Below, piece by piece: positions 17,071 to 26,086 of a stretch of 64,000 bases of DNA. Positions within the stretch are counted from its first letter, which is position 1, and each line of letters starts with the position of its first letter. The position numbers were made by a program, and so were the translations under genes. The notes beneath the pieces are model-generated. The model had not been told where the DNA came from, ran no database searches, and saw only the letters and a program-made list of their open reading frames with translations. Location of the stretch: contig JAEYAW010000013.1 of the NCBI GenBank assembly GCA_023404675.1, positions 186,001-250,000 of the forward strand. The letters are read 5' to 3'. This DNA comes from Pseudomonadota bacterium. Lineage in GTDB: Bacteria > Pseudomonadota > Alphaproteobacteria > Rhizobiales > Xanthobacteraceae.

Positions 17071-18327
17071 ATGACAACTGCAATTGTCGGCGGACGGATC
17101 ATCGACGGGACCGGGGTGGACCCGGTGGCGCGCGGCGTCGTCGTGATCGAGGGCGAGCGCATCGTTGCCGTCGGGCCGGAAGACCAGATCACGGTTCCGG
17201 CTGGCGCGACGGTGCTCGACGCAGCGGGACGGACTGTTCTGCCGGGATTTATCGATACGCATGTGCACGGCACCTATCGTGCCCGCGACATGCGCCAGCA
17301 TCTTCTGAACACGCCGACCTACAACATCTTCAAATCGATCGAGGTGCTGCGCGAGACCATCGCCTGCGGCATCACCACCGCCCGCGACATGGGCGGCGCG
17401 GATGCCGGTTTCCGCGAGGCGATCAAGGAGGGGCTGATCGACGGGCCGCGTCTGCTCGTCTCGCTCGGCATGATCTCGCAGACCGGTGGCCATGGCGATT
17501 ACTGGCTGCCTGCCGGCATGCGGATCCAGAAGCGGGCGTGGCTGCCGAACACGGTGTGTGACGGCGTCGATGAGATGCGCCGGCTGGTGCGCGAATTCCT
17601 GATGCGCGGCGCTGATTTCATCAAGCTGTGCGCGACCGGCGGCATCACCTCGGTGACCGACAGCTGGGACGAGCCGCAATTCACCATCGAGGAAATCAAG
17701 ACCGCCGTCAGCGAGGCGGCGGCCAAGGGCAAGAAGGTCGCGGTTCACGCCGAGGGGCTCGCTGGAATCCGCAATGCGGTCGCCTCCGGCATCCACACGC
17801 TGGAGCACGGCTGGTTCCTCGACGAGCAGTGCGCGGACCAGATGATCGCCAGCAACACCTGGTGGGTGCCGACGCTGGCGCTGGTGCCGCTTTCGGTCGA
17901 GCAGCGCAAGAAGAACAAGGACTGGGCCAGCCATCAGTTGGGTCAGGAAGACGTCAAGGACGCGCAGATCTATGCGCTGATGCAGACGCAGATTCCGATC
18001 TGGAAGGAGGCCGTGCGCCGCGGCGTCAAGGTCGCCATGGGCACCGATCAGTCGCACCGGCTGCTGGTCGGCGAGAACATGGTGGAACTGCGCTTCATGG
18101 TCGACTGGCTCGGCATGTCGCCGATGGAGGTGATCATGGCCTCCACCACGCGCGCCGCCGAATGCATCGGGCAGCCGGATCTCGGCGCGCTCCTGCCCGG
18201 CAAACGCGCGGACGTGCTGGTGGTCGACGGCGATCCGCTCGACGACATCCGCATCCTTGAAGAGCGGGATCGTCTGCACCTCATCATGAAAGACGGAAAA
18301 GCTTTCACCAATCGCCTCGCGGCGTGA
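17071..18327 (+). CDS. Metal-dependent amidohydrolase (imidazolonepropionase/prolidase-like)
   Basis: 418 aa. A full binuclear metal site is visible: His64-x-His66 in DTHVHG, Lys185 (likely carboxylated) in FIKLCATGG, His226 in VHAEG, His246 in LEHGW and Asp326 in GTDQS. The fold is the amidohydrolase_1 barrel flanked by a beta-sandwich; relatives open cyclic amides or cleave Xaa-Arg/Xaa-Pro dipeptides. The start at 17071 has AGGAG 6 bases upstream; the frame is open from 16966 but those residues are not family-like. It could open a lactam or imide ring produced by the neighbouring enzymes. Confidence 0.92.
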   Translation: MTTAIVGGRIIDGTGVDPVARGVVVIEGERIVAVGPEDQITVPAGATVLDAAGRTVLPGFIDTHVHGTYRARDMRQHLLNTPTYNIFKSIEVLRETIACGITTARDMGGADAGFREAIKEGLIDGPRLLVSLGMISQTGGHGDYWLPAGMRIQKRAWLPNTVCDGVDEMRRLVREFLMRGADFIKLCATGGITSVTDSWDEPQFTIEEIKTAVSEAAAKGKKVAVHAEGLAGIRNAVASGIHTLEHGWFLDEQCADQMIASNTWWVPTLALVPLSVEQRKKNKDWASHQLGQEDVKDAQIYALMQTQIPIWKEAVRRGVKVAMGTDQSHRLLVGENMVELRFMVDWLGMSPMEVIMASTTRAAECIGQPDLGALLPGKRADVLVVDGDPLDDIRILEERDRLHLIMKDGKAFTNRLAA

Positions 18328-18416
18328 AATCCCATGCTGCCTTTCGGGGCCTGAACGCAAACATATTGCCGCGGACACGTGATACCACGCGGACCAACTG
18401 GTAAGGAACTTCGCAG

Positions 18417-19307
18417 ATGAAAATCAACCGCTTCATGATCCGCCCGCTCATCGAATATGGTCTGCGTGAGGAGATCAGCGCGGGCGATACGACCGGTGGC
18501 TTTCTCGTCGGTGACGATCCGATCCAGACCGCAAGCATCTATGCCAAGGCCAGCGGCGTTGTCTGCGGCACCCTGTTCGCAGACGAGACGATCCGTCTGA
18601 TCGAGCCGGAAGCGAAGATCGAGTATCTGGTGCAGGACGGTGATCTGGTCGAGCCGGGCACGGTCCTGCTGCGCGTCCAGGCGCGCGCCTCGACCTTCTT
18701 CATCATCGAACGCTCGGGTCTCGACTGGCTGCAGCAGCTCTCGGGCATCGCCACCAAGACTCGCCGCTATGCCGATCTCGTCAAGCACACCAATGTGCGG
18801 ATTACCGACACCCGCAAGGGCTGGCCGGGCCTGCGCATGGTGCAGAAATATGCCGTGCGCGTCGGCGGCGGCCATAACCACATCTTCAATCTGAACAACT
18901 GCATTCTGGTGAAGGACAACCACATCAAGATCGCCGGCAGCATCACCGAGGCGATCAGGATCCTTCGCGCGCGGGCCCAGCACACCTTCAAGATCGAAGT
19001 CGAGTGCGAGAGCATGGCGATGGTCGAGGAGGCGCTGGCCTGCGGCGTCGAGATCATCATGTTCGACAACATGGACCTCGACGAGATGAAGGCGGCGCTG
19101 AAGGTCGTGAAAGGCCGGGCGATGACGGAGGCGTCGGGCGGCATCAACGAAACCACGATCGTGCCGATCGCGGAAACCGGCGTGGACGTGATTTCGATCG
19201 GCGACCTCACCCATACGGTGAAGGCGCTCGACATCAGCCTTGATGTCGCGGATATCAAGCCGAGCGCGCACCGCACCATCGATCGCCTCAAGAGCGTCGC
19301 GACCTGA
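18417..19307 (+). CDS. Quinolinate phosphoribosyltransferase-like enzyme (NadC paralogue)
   Basis: 296 aa, full NadC architecture: an N-terminal open-faced sandwich and a C-terminal barrel. NadC transfers phosphoribose from PRPP to quinolinate with decarboxylation, giving nicotinate mononucleotide. Retained are FIIERSGLDWLQQLSG, DTRKGWPGLR (Arg133, Lys134), VKDNH (Lys166), EASGGI and VKALDISLDV. The quinolinate-contacting NHR motif of NadC reads NHI (residues 154-156), and the following GL-D segment is NLNNC. It sits among catabolic genes next to a nucleotidase and an importer and lacks nadA/nadB, so a different acceptor is likely. ModD was considered, but the motifs fit NadC better. Confidence 0.85.
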   Translation: MKINRFMIRPLIEYGLREEISAGDTTGGFLVGDDPIQTASIYAKASGVVCGTLFADETIRLIEPEAKIEYLVQDGDLVEPGTVLLRVQARASTFFIIERSGLDWLQQLSGIATKTRRYADLVKHTNVRITDTRKGWPGLRMVQKYAVRVGGGHNHIFNLNNCILVKDNHIKIAGSITEAIRILRARAQHTFKIEVECESMAMVEEALACGVEIIMFDNMDLDEMKAALKVVKGRAMTEASGGINETTIVPIAETGVDVISIGDLTHTVKALDISLDVADIKPSAHRTIDRLKSVAT

Positions 19308-19397
19308 ACGGCGGGTCACGGCGAGGCGGCGTTCCGACCGGAGGCAGAATGCGAGGGGCGGGGATCAGATCTGGCGGGTCGGGGAGGCTGAAGCGCA

Positions 19398-20093
19398 ATG
19401 CTGCGGCCTGACACCGACACCTGGATCTTCGACCTCGACGACACGCTTTATCCGCGCGCCTCCGGCCTGCACGAGCAGATGCGGATGCGTGTCGTCCGCT
19501 TCATTCAGGAGTTGATCGGATGCGACGCCGAGGCAGCCGCATCCCTTCATGCCGAGTATTATCATCGCTACGGTACCTCGATGATCGGCCTGTCCCGCCA
19601 TCACGGCGTGCAGCCGATGGATTTTCTCGCTTTTGTGCACGAGATCGATCTTGCCGCGCTCGACGTGACCGGTGTGCCCGCCGACGCGCTTGCCGCGCTG
19701 CCGGGGCGGCGGCTGGTGTTCACCAATGGCTCGGCGGCCCACGCGCGCCGGATCCTGTCGCATCTGCGGATCGACGATCTGTTCGACGGCATCTGCGATA
19801 TCGAAGCCTGCGCCTTCGTGGGAAAGCCTGCACGGGAGGCCTATGACGCCTTCCTCTCCCGACACGAGGTCGATCCCTTGCGATCGGTCTTCTTCGACGA
19901 CCGGGAGGTCAATCTGCGCGTCCCCTTCGATCTCGGCATGCAGACGGTGCTGATCGGAGACCGCGGAGAAGAGAATTCCTTTCCACATGTTCACGTGTGT
20001 TCATCCGAACTTGGCGCGATTCTCGCAAAGGTATCGGCCGGCGGCGTGCGTGTTTCGTCACCTGAACTGAAGGTCGTTCCCTCAACCCTGTGA
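19398..20093 (+). CDS. HAD-family pyrimidine/pyridine 5'-nucleotidase (Sdt1/YjjG-like)
   Basis: 231 aa. HAD motif I is FDLDDTLYPR (nucleophile and acid Asp), motif II is VFTNGSA, motif III Lys lies in VGKPAREAY, and motif IV is VFFDDREVN. The helical cap between motifs I and II matches the pyrimidine 5'-nucleotidase subfamily; the yeast member Sdt1 also hydrolyses NMN and nicotinate mononucleotide. Placed directly after the NadC-like gene, it could dephosphorylate the mononucleotide made by that enzyme. The ABC binding-protein gene starts 17 bases after its stop. Confidence 0.88.
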   Translation: MLRPDTDTWIFDLDDTLYPRASGLHEQMRMRVVRFIQELIGCDAEAAASLHAEYYHRYGTSMIGLSRHHGVQPMDFLAFVHEIDLAALDVTGVPADALAALPGRRLVFTNGSAAHARRILSHLRIDDLFDGICDIEACAFVGKPAREAYDAFLSRHEVDPLRSVFFDDREVNLRVPFDLGMQTVLIGDRGEENSFPHVHVCSSELGAILAKVSAGGVRVSSPELKVVPSTL

Positions 20094-20110
20094 GAGATGG
20101 AGACTACACG

Positions 20111-21253
20111 ATGCGTATGACTGTGCGTGCCACGCTGGCGGCCCTGCTGCTGACAGCTTCTGGCGTCGGAACGTCCGGAGTTCGCGCGGAGGATGTCAAG
20201 GTTGGCATCGTGCAGGCGACATCCGGCGGATCGGCGGCGCTTTACGGCGTGATGCAGAAGAACGGCGCGGAGCTGGCGATCGAGGAGATCAATGCCTCCG
20301 GCGCTCTCGGCGATCTGAAGATCGTTCCGATCCATCAGGACGACGCCGGCGACCGCGGCCAGACCGTCAACATCTTCCAGCGCCTGCTCGGTCAGGAGAA
20401 GGTGAAGATCATCTTCGGGCCGACGCTGGCCAACTCCGCCTTCGCGGCGGACCCGATCGCGCAGGCCGCCAAGGTGCCGGTGATCGCCAGCTCGAACACC
20501 GCGCCCGGCATCACGGCGATGGGCAACTACATCTTCCGCACCAGCGCGCCGGAACTGATGGTGTTCCCCGGCGTGCTGGATTACGCGGTGAAGCGCTACG
20601 CACCGAAAACGGCGGCGCAGATCTACGGCATCGACGACATGCTGATGAAGACGGCATATGGCGTGCACAAGGCCGCGCTCGAAAAGGCTGGCGTCAAGAT
20701 CGTCGCCACCGAGACCTTCCAGAAGGGGGATGTCGATTATTCGGCTCAGCTGACCAAGATCAAGGCGACCAATCCGGACCTGCTCGTTGTCGGCGGTCTG
20801 GCCGAGGAAACCGCGAACATCGTGCGTCAGGCGCGCCAGCTCGGCATTCCGACCACGACCGTGATCCTCGGCGCCAACGCCGCGATCTCGACCAAGCTGG
20901 CCGAACTCGCCGGGCCGGCGGCTGATGGCTTCCTCGTGGGATCGGGCTGGTTCATCGACTTCGACGCGCCGAAGAACAAGTCGTTCGTCGAGGCCTACAC
21001 CGCCAAGTACAAGTCCGCGCCGGACACTTTCGCCGCGCAGGCCTATACGTCGGTCTATATCTTCGCCGATGCGCTGAAGCGGGCTGGCGGGGCCTCCGAC
21101 AGCGCCAAGCTCCGTGATGCGATTGCCGCAACGAAGGATCTGGCGACGCCGCTCGGAAACTTCGCCTTCGACAAGGACCGGGAGCCGGTGATCGAGGCCA
21201 AGGTTCTGGAGATGAAGGGCGGCAAGTTCGGTCTCGCGCCGCCGGCCAAGTAA
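20111..21253 (+). CDS. Liv-type ABC transporter substrate-binding protein (system 1)
   Basis: 380 aa, periplasmic. A signal peptide spans residues 1-27 (RATLAALLLTASGVGTSGVRAED), followed by a type I periplasmic-binding (Peripla_BP_6) fold: VKVGIVQATSGGSAALYG, IFGPTLANSAFA and VPVIASSNTAPGI. Such proteins bind amino acids, amides, aromatic acids or nucleobase-like compounds. The ATG at 20111 has GGAG upstream; the open frame from 20090 adds only 7 residues. It heads a complete SBP-LivHMGF cassette on the plus strand, downstream of the nucleotide-type enzymes. Confidence 0.93.
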   Translation: MRMTVRATLAALLLTASGVGTSGVRAEDVKVGIVQATSGGSAALYGVMQKNGAELAIEEINASGALGDLKIVPIHQDDAGDRGQTVNIFQRLLGQEKVKIIFGPTLANSAFAADPIAQAAKVPVIASSNTAPGITAMGNYIFRTSAPELMVFPGVLDYAVKRYAPKTAAQIYGIDDMLMKTAYGVHKAALEKAGVKIVATETFQKGDVDYSAQLTKIKATNPDLLVVGGLAEETANIVRQARQLGIPTTTVILGANAAISTKLAELAGPAADGFLVGSGWFIDFDAPKNKSFVEAYTAKYKSAPDTFAAQAYTSVYIFADALKRAGGASDSAKLRDAIAATKDLATPLGNFAFDKDREPVIEAKVLEMKGGKFGLAPPAK

Positions 21254-21291
21254 GCGTTAGATGCTGCCGACCATGATCCGGGCGAGGTGAG

Positions 21292-22176
21292 ATGGCTGTC
21301 TTCTTTCAGCAGATCGTCAACGGGCTGTCGCTCGGGGCGATCTACGCGGTGTTCGCGATTGGCTGCACACTGATTTTCGGCGTGCTGAACATCGTCAATC
21401 TCGCGCAGGGCGCCTTCTTCATGGTCGGGGCTTATATCGGGCTGGAGGCCGCCATGCTCGGTCTCCCGCTCCCTCTGGCTCTTGTCGTCGCCCTCGTGGG
21501 CGGCGGCCTGCTCGGCGTGGTGTCCGAACTCGTCGTGTTCCGGACGTTACGCGTGCGCGGCGGCCATCGGTGGATGGGGCTTGTCGCGAGCCTCGCGCTG
21601 GCCCGGCTGCTGGTCGGTCTCGCGCAGGAGATTTTCGGGACGGCGGTGCAGGGCTTCCCAGCCAATCCCGTGATCGGGCAGATGTGGGAGATCGGCGGCG
21701 TCCGCATCCAGCTTCTGCAGATCATTGTCGTCATCACCGCCGTCCTTCTGATGGCGGCGCTCGGCTACACCCTGCAGCGGACCTCGGTCGGCCGGGCGAT
21801 CCGCACTGTCGCCTTCAGCGAGGACGTGGCCAAGATCGTCGGCGTTCAGGTCGGCCGCACCATCGTAGTGACCTTCTTTATCGCCGGCGCGCTGGCGGGG
21901 GCGGCGGGCATGCTGCTCGGCCTGCTGTTCAACGTGGTCTCGCCCTTCATGGGTGACAACATGCTGGTGAAGGGCCTCACCGTCATCATCCTCGGAGGTC
22001 TCGGGAATATTCCGGGCGCCGTGGCGGGCGGCATCCTGCTCGGGCTGATCGAGGTGTTCAGCGTGGCCTACATTTCGTCGGCGTTCCGCGACGCCATCGG
22101 CTTCGGTCTGATCTTTGCAATCCTCCTGATCAAGCCGACGGGGCTGTTCTCCGGGTTCGAGGAGCGGCGGGCATGA
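21292..22176 (+). CDS. Liv-type ABC permease LivH (system 1)
   Basis: 294 aa with about eight membrane helices. The N-terminal FFQQIVNGLSLGAIYAVFAIG and the motif NIVNLAQGAFFMVGAYIG identify the LivH branch of branched-chain-type permeases; the EAA-like coupling segment is GAAGMLLGLLFNV. It lies 38 bases after the binding protein and overlaps livM by 4 bases (ATGA). It forms the inner-membrane channel with the following LivM. Confidence 0.94.
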   Translation: MAVFFQQIVNGLSLGAIYAVFAIGCTLIFGVLNIVNLAQGAFFMVGAYIGLEAAMLGLPLPLALVVALVGGGLLGVVSELVVFRTLRVRGGHRWMGLVASLALARLLVGLAQEIFGTAVQGFPANPVIGQMWEIGGVRIQLLQIIVVITAVLLMAALGYTLQRTSVGRAIRTVAFSEDVAKIVGVQVGRTIVVTFFIAGALAGAAGMLLGLLFNVVSPFMGDNMLVKGLTVIILGGLGNIPGAVAGGILLGLIEVFSVAYISSAFRDAIGFGLIFAILLIKPTGLFSGFEERRA

Positions 22177-23063
22177 TGACGCTGATCGAGGATATCTTCT
22201 CCAGTTACGGCAATATTATCGATCTGTGCCTTCTGAATACGTTGCTGGCCTATGGCGTCTGGCTGGCGCTCAGTGCCAACATGTTCACGCTCGGCACCGG
22301 CGGGTTCATGGCGATCGGCGCTTATTGCAGCGTCTATCTCACCATGCAGATGGGCGTGCCGTTCGGCCTCGCCGTGCTGGCGGGCGCCTTGGTCGCCTCG
22401 CTGTTCGCGCTGGTGCTGGGCTCGCCGGTGCTGCGGCTGCGCGGCGACTATTTCATGCTGGCCACCTTCTCGTTCACGGAAGTCGTGCGCGTCGTCGCGC
22501 TGAACTGGGAAACCGTCACCGGCGGAGCGACGGGCATCGTCGGCATCCCGCGCTATACCCAGACATGGCAGCTGATGCTGCTGGTCCTGCTCGCGATCTA
22601 TTTCGTCTTCGCGCTGCGCCGATCCTATTTCGGACGCTCCATCGCGGCGATCCGCCAGGACGACGTGATGAGCCAGGCGATGGGCGTGAACGTGTTCGCG
22701 CAGCGGCTGTCGCTGTTCGTCGCAAGCGGCTTCGTTGCCGGTATGGTCGGCGGGCTCGCCGCGCATCTCAACTTCTTCATCGGCCCCACCGACTTCGGCC
22801 TTCACCGCAGCGTGGATGCGCTGGCCTATCCGATCCTCGGCGGGGTCAACGCGTTGCTTGGCCCCGTGCTCGGCGCGATCTTCACCACCATCCTGCCGGA
22901 GGTGCTGCGTTTCTCCAGCCAGTGGCGCGAGATTCTGATGGGCCTGCTGGTTCTGGTGGTCGTGATGTTCCTGCCGGGCGGCGCGGCATCGCTGATCGGC
23001 ATGCTTCGGCGGACCGGCAAGAGCGGGGCTGCTCCCGTCGCAGCGCGGAGTGGTGCGAAATGA
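22173..23063 (+). CDS. Liv-type ABC permease LivM (system 1)
   Basis: 296 aa, about eight to nine membrane helices. The LivM marker SANMFTLGTGGFMAIGAYCSVYL (shortened family form, normally GQLSLGHAAFMGIGAY) and the coupling region AIRQDDVMSQAMGVNVFAQRL are present. Both ends overlap neighbours by 4 bases. The C-terminal 20 residues are polar and cytosolic. Confidence 0.93.
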   Translation: MMTLIEDIFSSYGNIIDLCLLNTLLAYGVWLALSANMFTLGTGGFMAIGAYCSVYLTMQMGVPFGLAVLAGALVASLFALVLGSPVLRLRGDYFMLATFSFTEVVRVVALNWETVTGGATGIVGIPRYTQTWQLMLLVLLAIYFVFALRRSYFGRSIAAIRQDDVMSQAMGVNVFAQRLSLFVASGFVAGMVGGLAAHLNFFIGPTDFGLHRSVDALAYPILGGVNALLGPVLGAIFTTILPEVLRFSSQWREILMGLLVLVVVMFLPGGAASLIGMLRRTGKSGAAPVAARSGAK

Positions 23064-23830
23064 GCGGTGCGCAGCTTGAAGTCTGGCAGATCGCCAAACG
23101 CTTTCAGGGTGTGGTGGCGGTCGACCGGGTCTCCTTCACGGCGCGCGCCGGCGAGGTGACCGCGCTGATCGGCCCGAACGGATCGGGCAAGACCACGACC
23201 ATGAACATGATCACTGGATTGTATCCGGCCGATGCGGGCGCGATCCGGCTCGACGGGATGGATATCTCGTCGCTGCGGCCGCACCGCATCGCGGCGCTGG
23301 GCGTGGCGCGCACGTTCCAGAATATCCGCCTGCTCGGTGACCAGACGACGCTGCAGAACGTGATGCTCGGTGCGCACCGGCATCAGGGCGTCAATCTGGT
23401 CGAAGTGCTGCTGTCGTCGCCGCGCGCGGCGCAGGTCGAGGCGCGCGAGAGGACGCGCTGCGAGGAACTGCTGGACCTGATCGGCATCTCGTCGTTGCGC
23501 GATGTCGTCGTCGGCGGTCTGTCCTACGGTGATCGCCGCCGCGTCGAGATCGCCCGCGCGCTCGCCACGAAGCCCCGCCTTCTGCTGCTGGATGAGCCCG
23601 CAGCCGGCATGAATGCGTCCGAGAAACTTGGACTGGCGGAACTGGTGCTGAAGATCCGTGACATGGGCATCACGGTGCTCGTGATCGAGCATGACATCGA
23701 ATTTGTCGCGCGGGTTTCCAGCCATCTCGTGGTGCTGAATTTCGGCCGCGAGATCGCGGAAGGACAGCCGGACGAGGTGCGCGCCATGCCGGGGGTGATC
23801 GAAGCCTATCTGGGGACCGAAGATGCTTGA
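23060..23830 (+). CDS. Liv-type ABC ATPase LivG (system 1)
   Basis: 256 aa. Walker A GPNGSGKTT at about residue 38, the LivG-specific GVARTFQNIRLLGDQT, signature LSYGDRRRVEIARAL, Walker B LLLLDEPAAGM and switch His in VIEHDIEFV. ATG overlaps the livM stop (ATGA); the longer open frame from 22226 runs through livM in another frame and is not coding. The gene overlaps livF by 8 bases. Confidence 0.95.
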   Translation: MSGAQLEVWQIAKRFQGVVAVDRVSFTARAGEVTALIGPNGSGKTTTMNMITGLYPADAGAIRLDGMDISSLRPHRIAALGVARTFQNIRLLGDQTTLQNVMLGAHRHQGVNLVEVLLSSPRAAQVEARERTRCEELLDLIGISSLRDVVVGGLSYGDRRRVEIARALATKPRLLLLDEPAAGMNASEKLGLAELVLKIRDMGITVLVIEHDIEFVARVSSHLVVLNFGREIAEGQPDEVRAMPGVIEAYLGTEDA

Positions 23831-24539
23831 ACTGCGCAAGGTGCAAGCGGGCTATGGATCGGTCGCGGCCATCGAGGATGTCGATATCGTCGTGCCGCGC
23901 GGCAAGTGCGTCTGTCTGATCGGGGCGAACGGCGCCGGCAAGACCACGACGCTGCTGACGATCTGCGGCCTCGTGAAGCCGTTTTCCGGCAGCGTCATGA
24001 TCGACGGCAGGGACATGACCGGCCAGTCCGCCGACCGCGTCGTGCGCGCCGGCGTCAGCCTGGTGCCGGAAGGCCGCCGCGTCGTCGCCAGCATGTCGGT
24101 CGAGGATAATCTGCGCGTCGGCGCCTATGTGCGCGGCAACGATCCCAAGATCGTGCCCGATATGGATGCCGTGTATGAGCGGTTTCCGCGCCTGTTCGAG
24201 CGACGCACGCAATATGCCGGATCGCTGTCCGGCGGCGAGCAGCAGATGCTGGCGATGGGGCGTGCGCTGATGGCGCGGCCCAAACTTCTTCTGATGGACG
24301 AGCCTTCGATGGGCCTCGCGCCGCATGTCGTCAGCGATATTTTCAAGACCATCCGCGAGATCAACAAGCAGGGCACCACGGTGCTGCTGGTCGAGCAGAA
24401 CGCGCGCAAGGCGCTGGGCGTCGCCGACTACGGCTACGTGATGGAGCACGGCCGCATCGCGTTCGGCGGCGAGGCGTCGGACCTGATGCGCGACGCGCGC
24501 GTGCGCAACGCCTATCTCGGGATTCGCGAGGCGGTGTAA
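23823..24539 (+). CDS. Liv-type ABC ATPase LivF (system 1)
   Basis: 238 aa. Walker A GANGAGKTT at about residue 36, VPEGRRVVASMSVEDNLRVG, signature LSGGEQQMLAMGRAL, Walker B LLLMDEPSMGL and VEQNARKAL near the switch His position. It closes the five-gene system 1 cassette. It ends 18 bases from the convergent stop of the system 2 livF, so two complete Liv importers face each other. Confidence 0.95.
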   Translation: MLELRKVQAGYGSVAAIEDVDIVVPRGKCVCLIGANGAGKTTTLLTICGLVKPFSGSVMIDGRDMTGQSADRVVRAGVSLVPEGRRVVASMSVEDNLRVGAYVRGNDPKIVPDMDAVYERFPRLFERRTQYAGSLSGGEQQMLAMGRALMARPKLLLMDEPSMGLAPHVVSDIFKTIREINKQGTTVLLVEQNARKALGVADYGYVMEHGRIAFGGEASDLMRDARVRNAYLGIREAV

Positions 24540-24557
24540 AGCGGAAGCGGCTGTAAA

Positions 24558-25283
24558 TCAGTGCGCCGCCGTTTCGCCAAGCCCGACGCCGGTCAACTCG
24601 TCGAGCCGCCCGGGATCGGCGAGAAACTGTGCGCTGGTGCCGCGCGCGACGATGATGCCGCGATCCATCACCACCGCGTCCTCGGTCATCGCGAGCGCGT
24701 CGGCGGCGTGCTGTTCGACCAGAATGAATCCGACGCCGGAGCTGGCGGCGATCTGTTTCAGCGTCTCCAGCACCAGTTCCACCATCACCGGCGCGAGGCC
24801 TTCCAGCGGCTCGTCGAGCAGCAAGAGTTGCGGATTCAGCATCAACGCGCGGCCGATGGCGAGCAGTTGCTGCTCGCCGCCGGAAAGTTGCCAGCCCATA
24901 TTGGTCTGCCGTTCGGCGAGGCGGGGCAGCAGCGCGAACACGCGCTCCAGCGTCCATTCGCCGGGCTTGGACGCGACCTCGAGGTTTTCCTTCACGGTCA
25001 GCGTACGAAAGATGCGGCGCTCCTGAGGTACCCAGCCGATGCCGAGTTCGGCCCGCGCAGATGAATGATCGCGGGTGATGTCGCGGCCGTTCCAGAACAC
25101 GCGGCCGGCGTGATGCGCCGTCTGGCCCATCACCGAACGGATCAGCGTGGACTTGCCGACGCCGTTGCGGCCGAGCAGCGCCAGACGGCCACCGGCAGGC
25201 AACGAGATCGAGACATCTTCGAGCACCGTGGCGCGGCCATAGCCCGCCGAGAGATTTTCCACGCGCAGCAGCGGCTCGCTCAT
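24558..25283 (-). CDS. Liv-type ABC ATPase LivF (system 2)
   Basis: 241 aa. Walker A GRNGVGKST (canonical Lys), VPQERRIFRTLTVKENLEV, signature LSGGEQQLLAIGRAL and Walker B LLLLDEPLEGL. The sequence is clearly different from the system 1 LivF, so the two cassettes are not a recent duplication. It overlaps livG by 4 bases. It is the last gene of the minus-strand operon that starts with the Rieske oxygenase. Confidence 0.95.
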   Translation of the reverse strand: MSEPLLRVENLSAGYGRATVLEDVSISLPAGGRLALLGRNGVGKSTLIRSVMGQTAHHAGRVFWNGRDITRDHSSARAELGIGWVPQERRIFRTLTVKENLEVASKPGEWTLERVFALLPRLAERQTNMGWQLSGGEQQLLAIGRALMLNPQLLLLDEPLEGLAPVMVELVLETLKQIAASSGVGFILVEQHAADALAMTEDAVVMDRGIIVARGTSAQFLADPGRLDELTGVGLGETAAH

Positions 25284-26086
25284 GGATGCATTCCTCCGCG
25301 CCGGCCGAGATAGGCATCCTGCACCAGCGGATTGGCGGCGACCTCGGGCGGCGTGCCGCTGGCCAGCACAGCGCCTGCGGCGAGCACCGTCACGTCGCGC
25401 GCGAAGCGGCGGACCAGATGCATGTCGTGCTCGATGAACAGCAGCGCGATCTCGGAGGGCAGCCGGTCCAGCACCTCGAACAGGCGCGTGCTTTCGCCGG
25501 CGGGAATGCCGGCGGCGGGCTCGTCCAGCAGCAGCACGCGCGGTTTGGCCGCGAGCGCGAGCGAGATCTCCATGATGCGCTGCTGGCCGTAAGCCAGTTC
25601 GCCGATCGGCCGGCCGGCGAGCGCGAGCACGCCGAGCGTGTGCAGAATCTCGCCCGCCTCGTCGGACTGCGCACGATAGGAGCGCAGCGGCCTCAGCCAG
25701 CGCGCGGTCAGCCCGTCGCGCTCGGCGACGGCGAGCGCCGTGGCCTCAAGGCCGGTCATCTCGGGGAACAGCTGCGTCACCTGAAACGTGCGCGCGAGCC
25801 CGCGTTTGACGCGTGCAGGCATGCCGAGCGCCGTCACGTCCTCGCCGCGCAGTTTCACCCGGCCGGCGGTCGGCTGCAGCACGCCGGTCATCAGTCCGAC
25901 AAGGGTGCTCTTGCCCGCACCGTTCGGACCGATCAGGGCGTGGCGCGCGCCGACGGGCAGATTCAGATCGACCGCGCGCACGGCCATCAGCGCGCCGAAA
26001 TTGATGGAGATGCCTTCCACCGCGAGCGCCATGGTGTCGGGTGGAGTGGCAGTGGCGCGCGGACTGTCCGCCAGGGCTGCGGTCAT
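25280..26086 (-). CDS. Liv-type ABC ATPase LivG (system 2)
   Basis: 268 aa. An N-terminal polar tail of about 18 residues precedes the ATPase core: Walker A GPNGAGKST, GLARTFQVTQLFPEM, signature-like LAYGQQRIMEISLAL, Walker B LLLDEPAAGIP and FIEHDMHLVRRFA. It overlaps livM by 4 bases upstream and livF by 4 bases downstream. Confidence 0.95.
   Translation of the reverse strand: MTAALADSPRATATPPDTMALAVEGISINFGALMAVRAVDLNLPVGARHALIGPNGAGKSTLVGLMTGVLQPTAGRVKLRGEDVTALGMPARVKRGLARTFQVTQLFPEMTGLEATALAVAERDGLTARWLRPLRSYRAQSDEAGEILHTLGVLALAGRPIGELAYGQQRIMEISLALAAKPRVLLLDEPAAGIPAGESTRLFEVLDRLPSEIALLFIEHDMHLVRRFARDVTVLAAGAVLASGTPPEVAANPLVQDAYLGRRGGMHP

Noticed and set aside
18417..19307. Assignment of the phosphoribosyltransferase-like gene as ModD
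   Set aside because: The DTRK-PGLR and VKDNH motifs and the length fit NadC; ModD carries different residues at these positions, and no molybdate genes are near.
24539..24558. The facing Liv cassettes as a recent inverted duplication
   Set aside because: The LivF and LivG protein sequences of the two systems differ widely, so they are separate paralogues.
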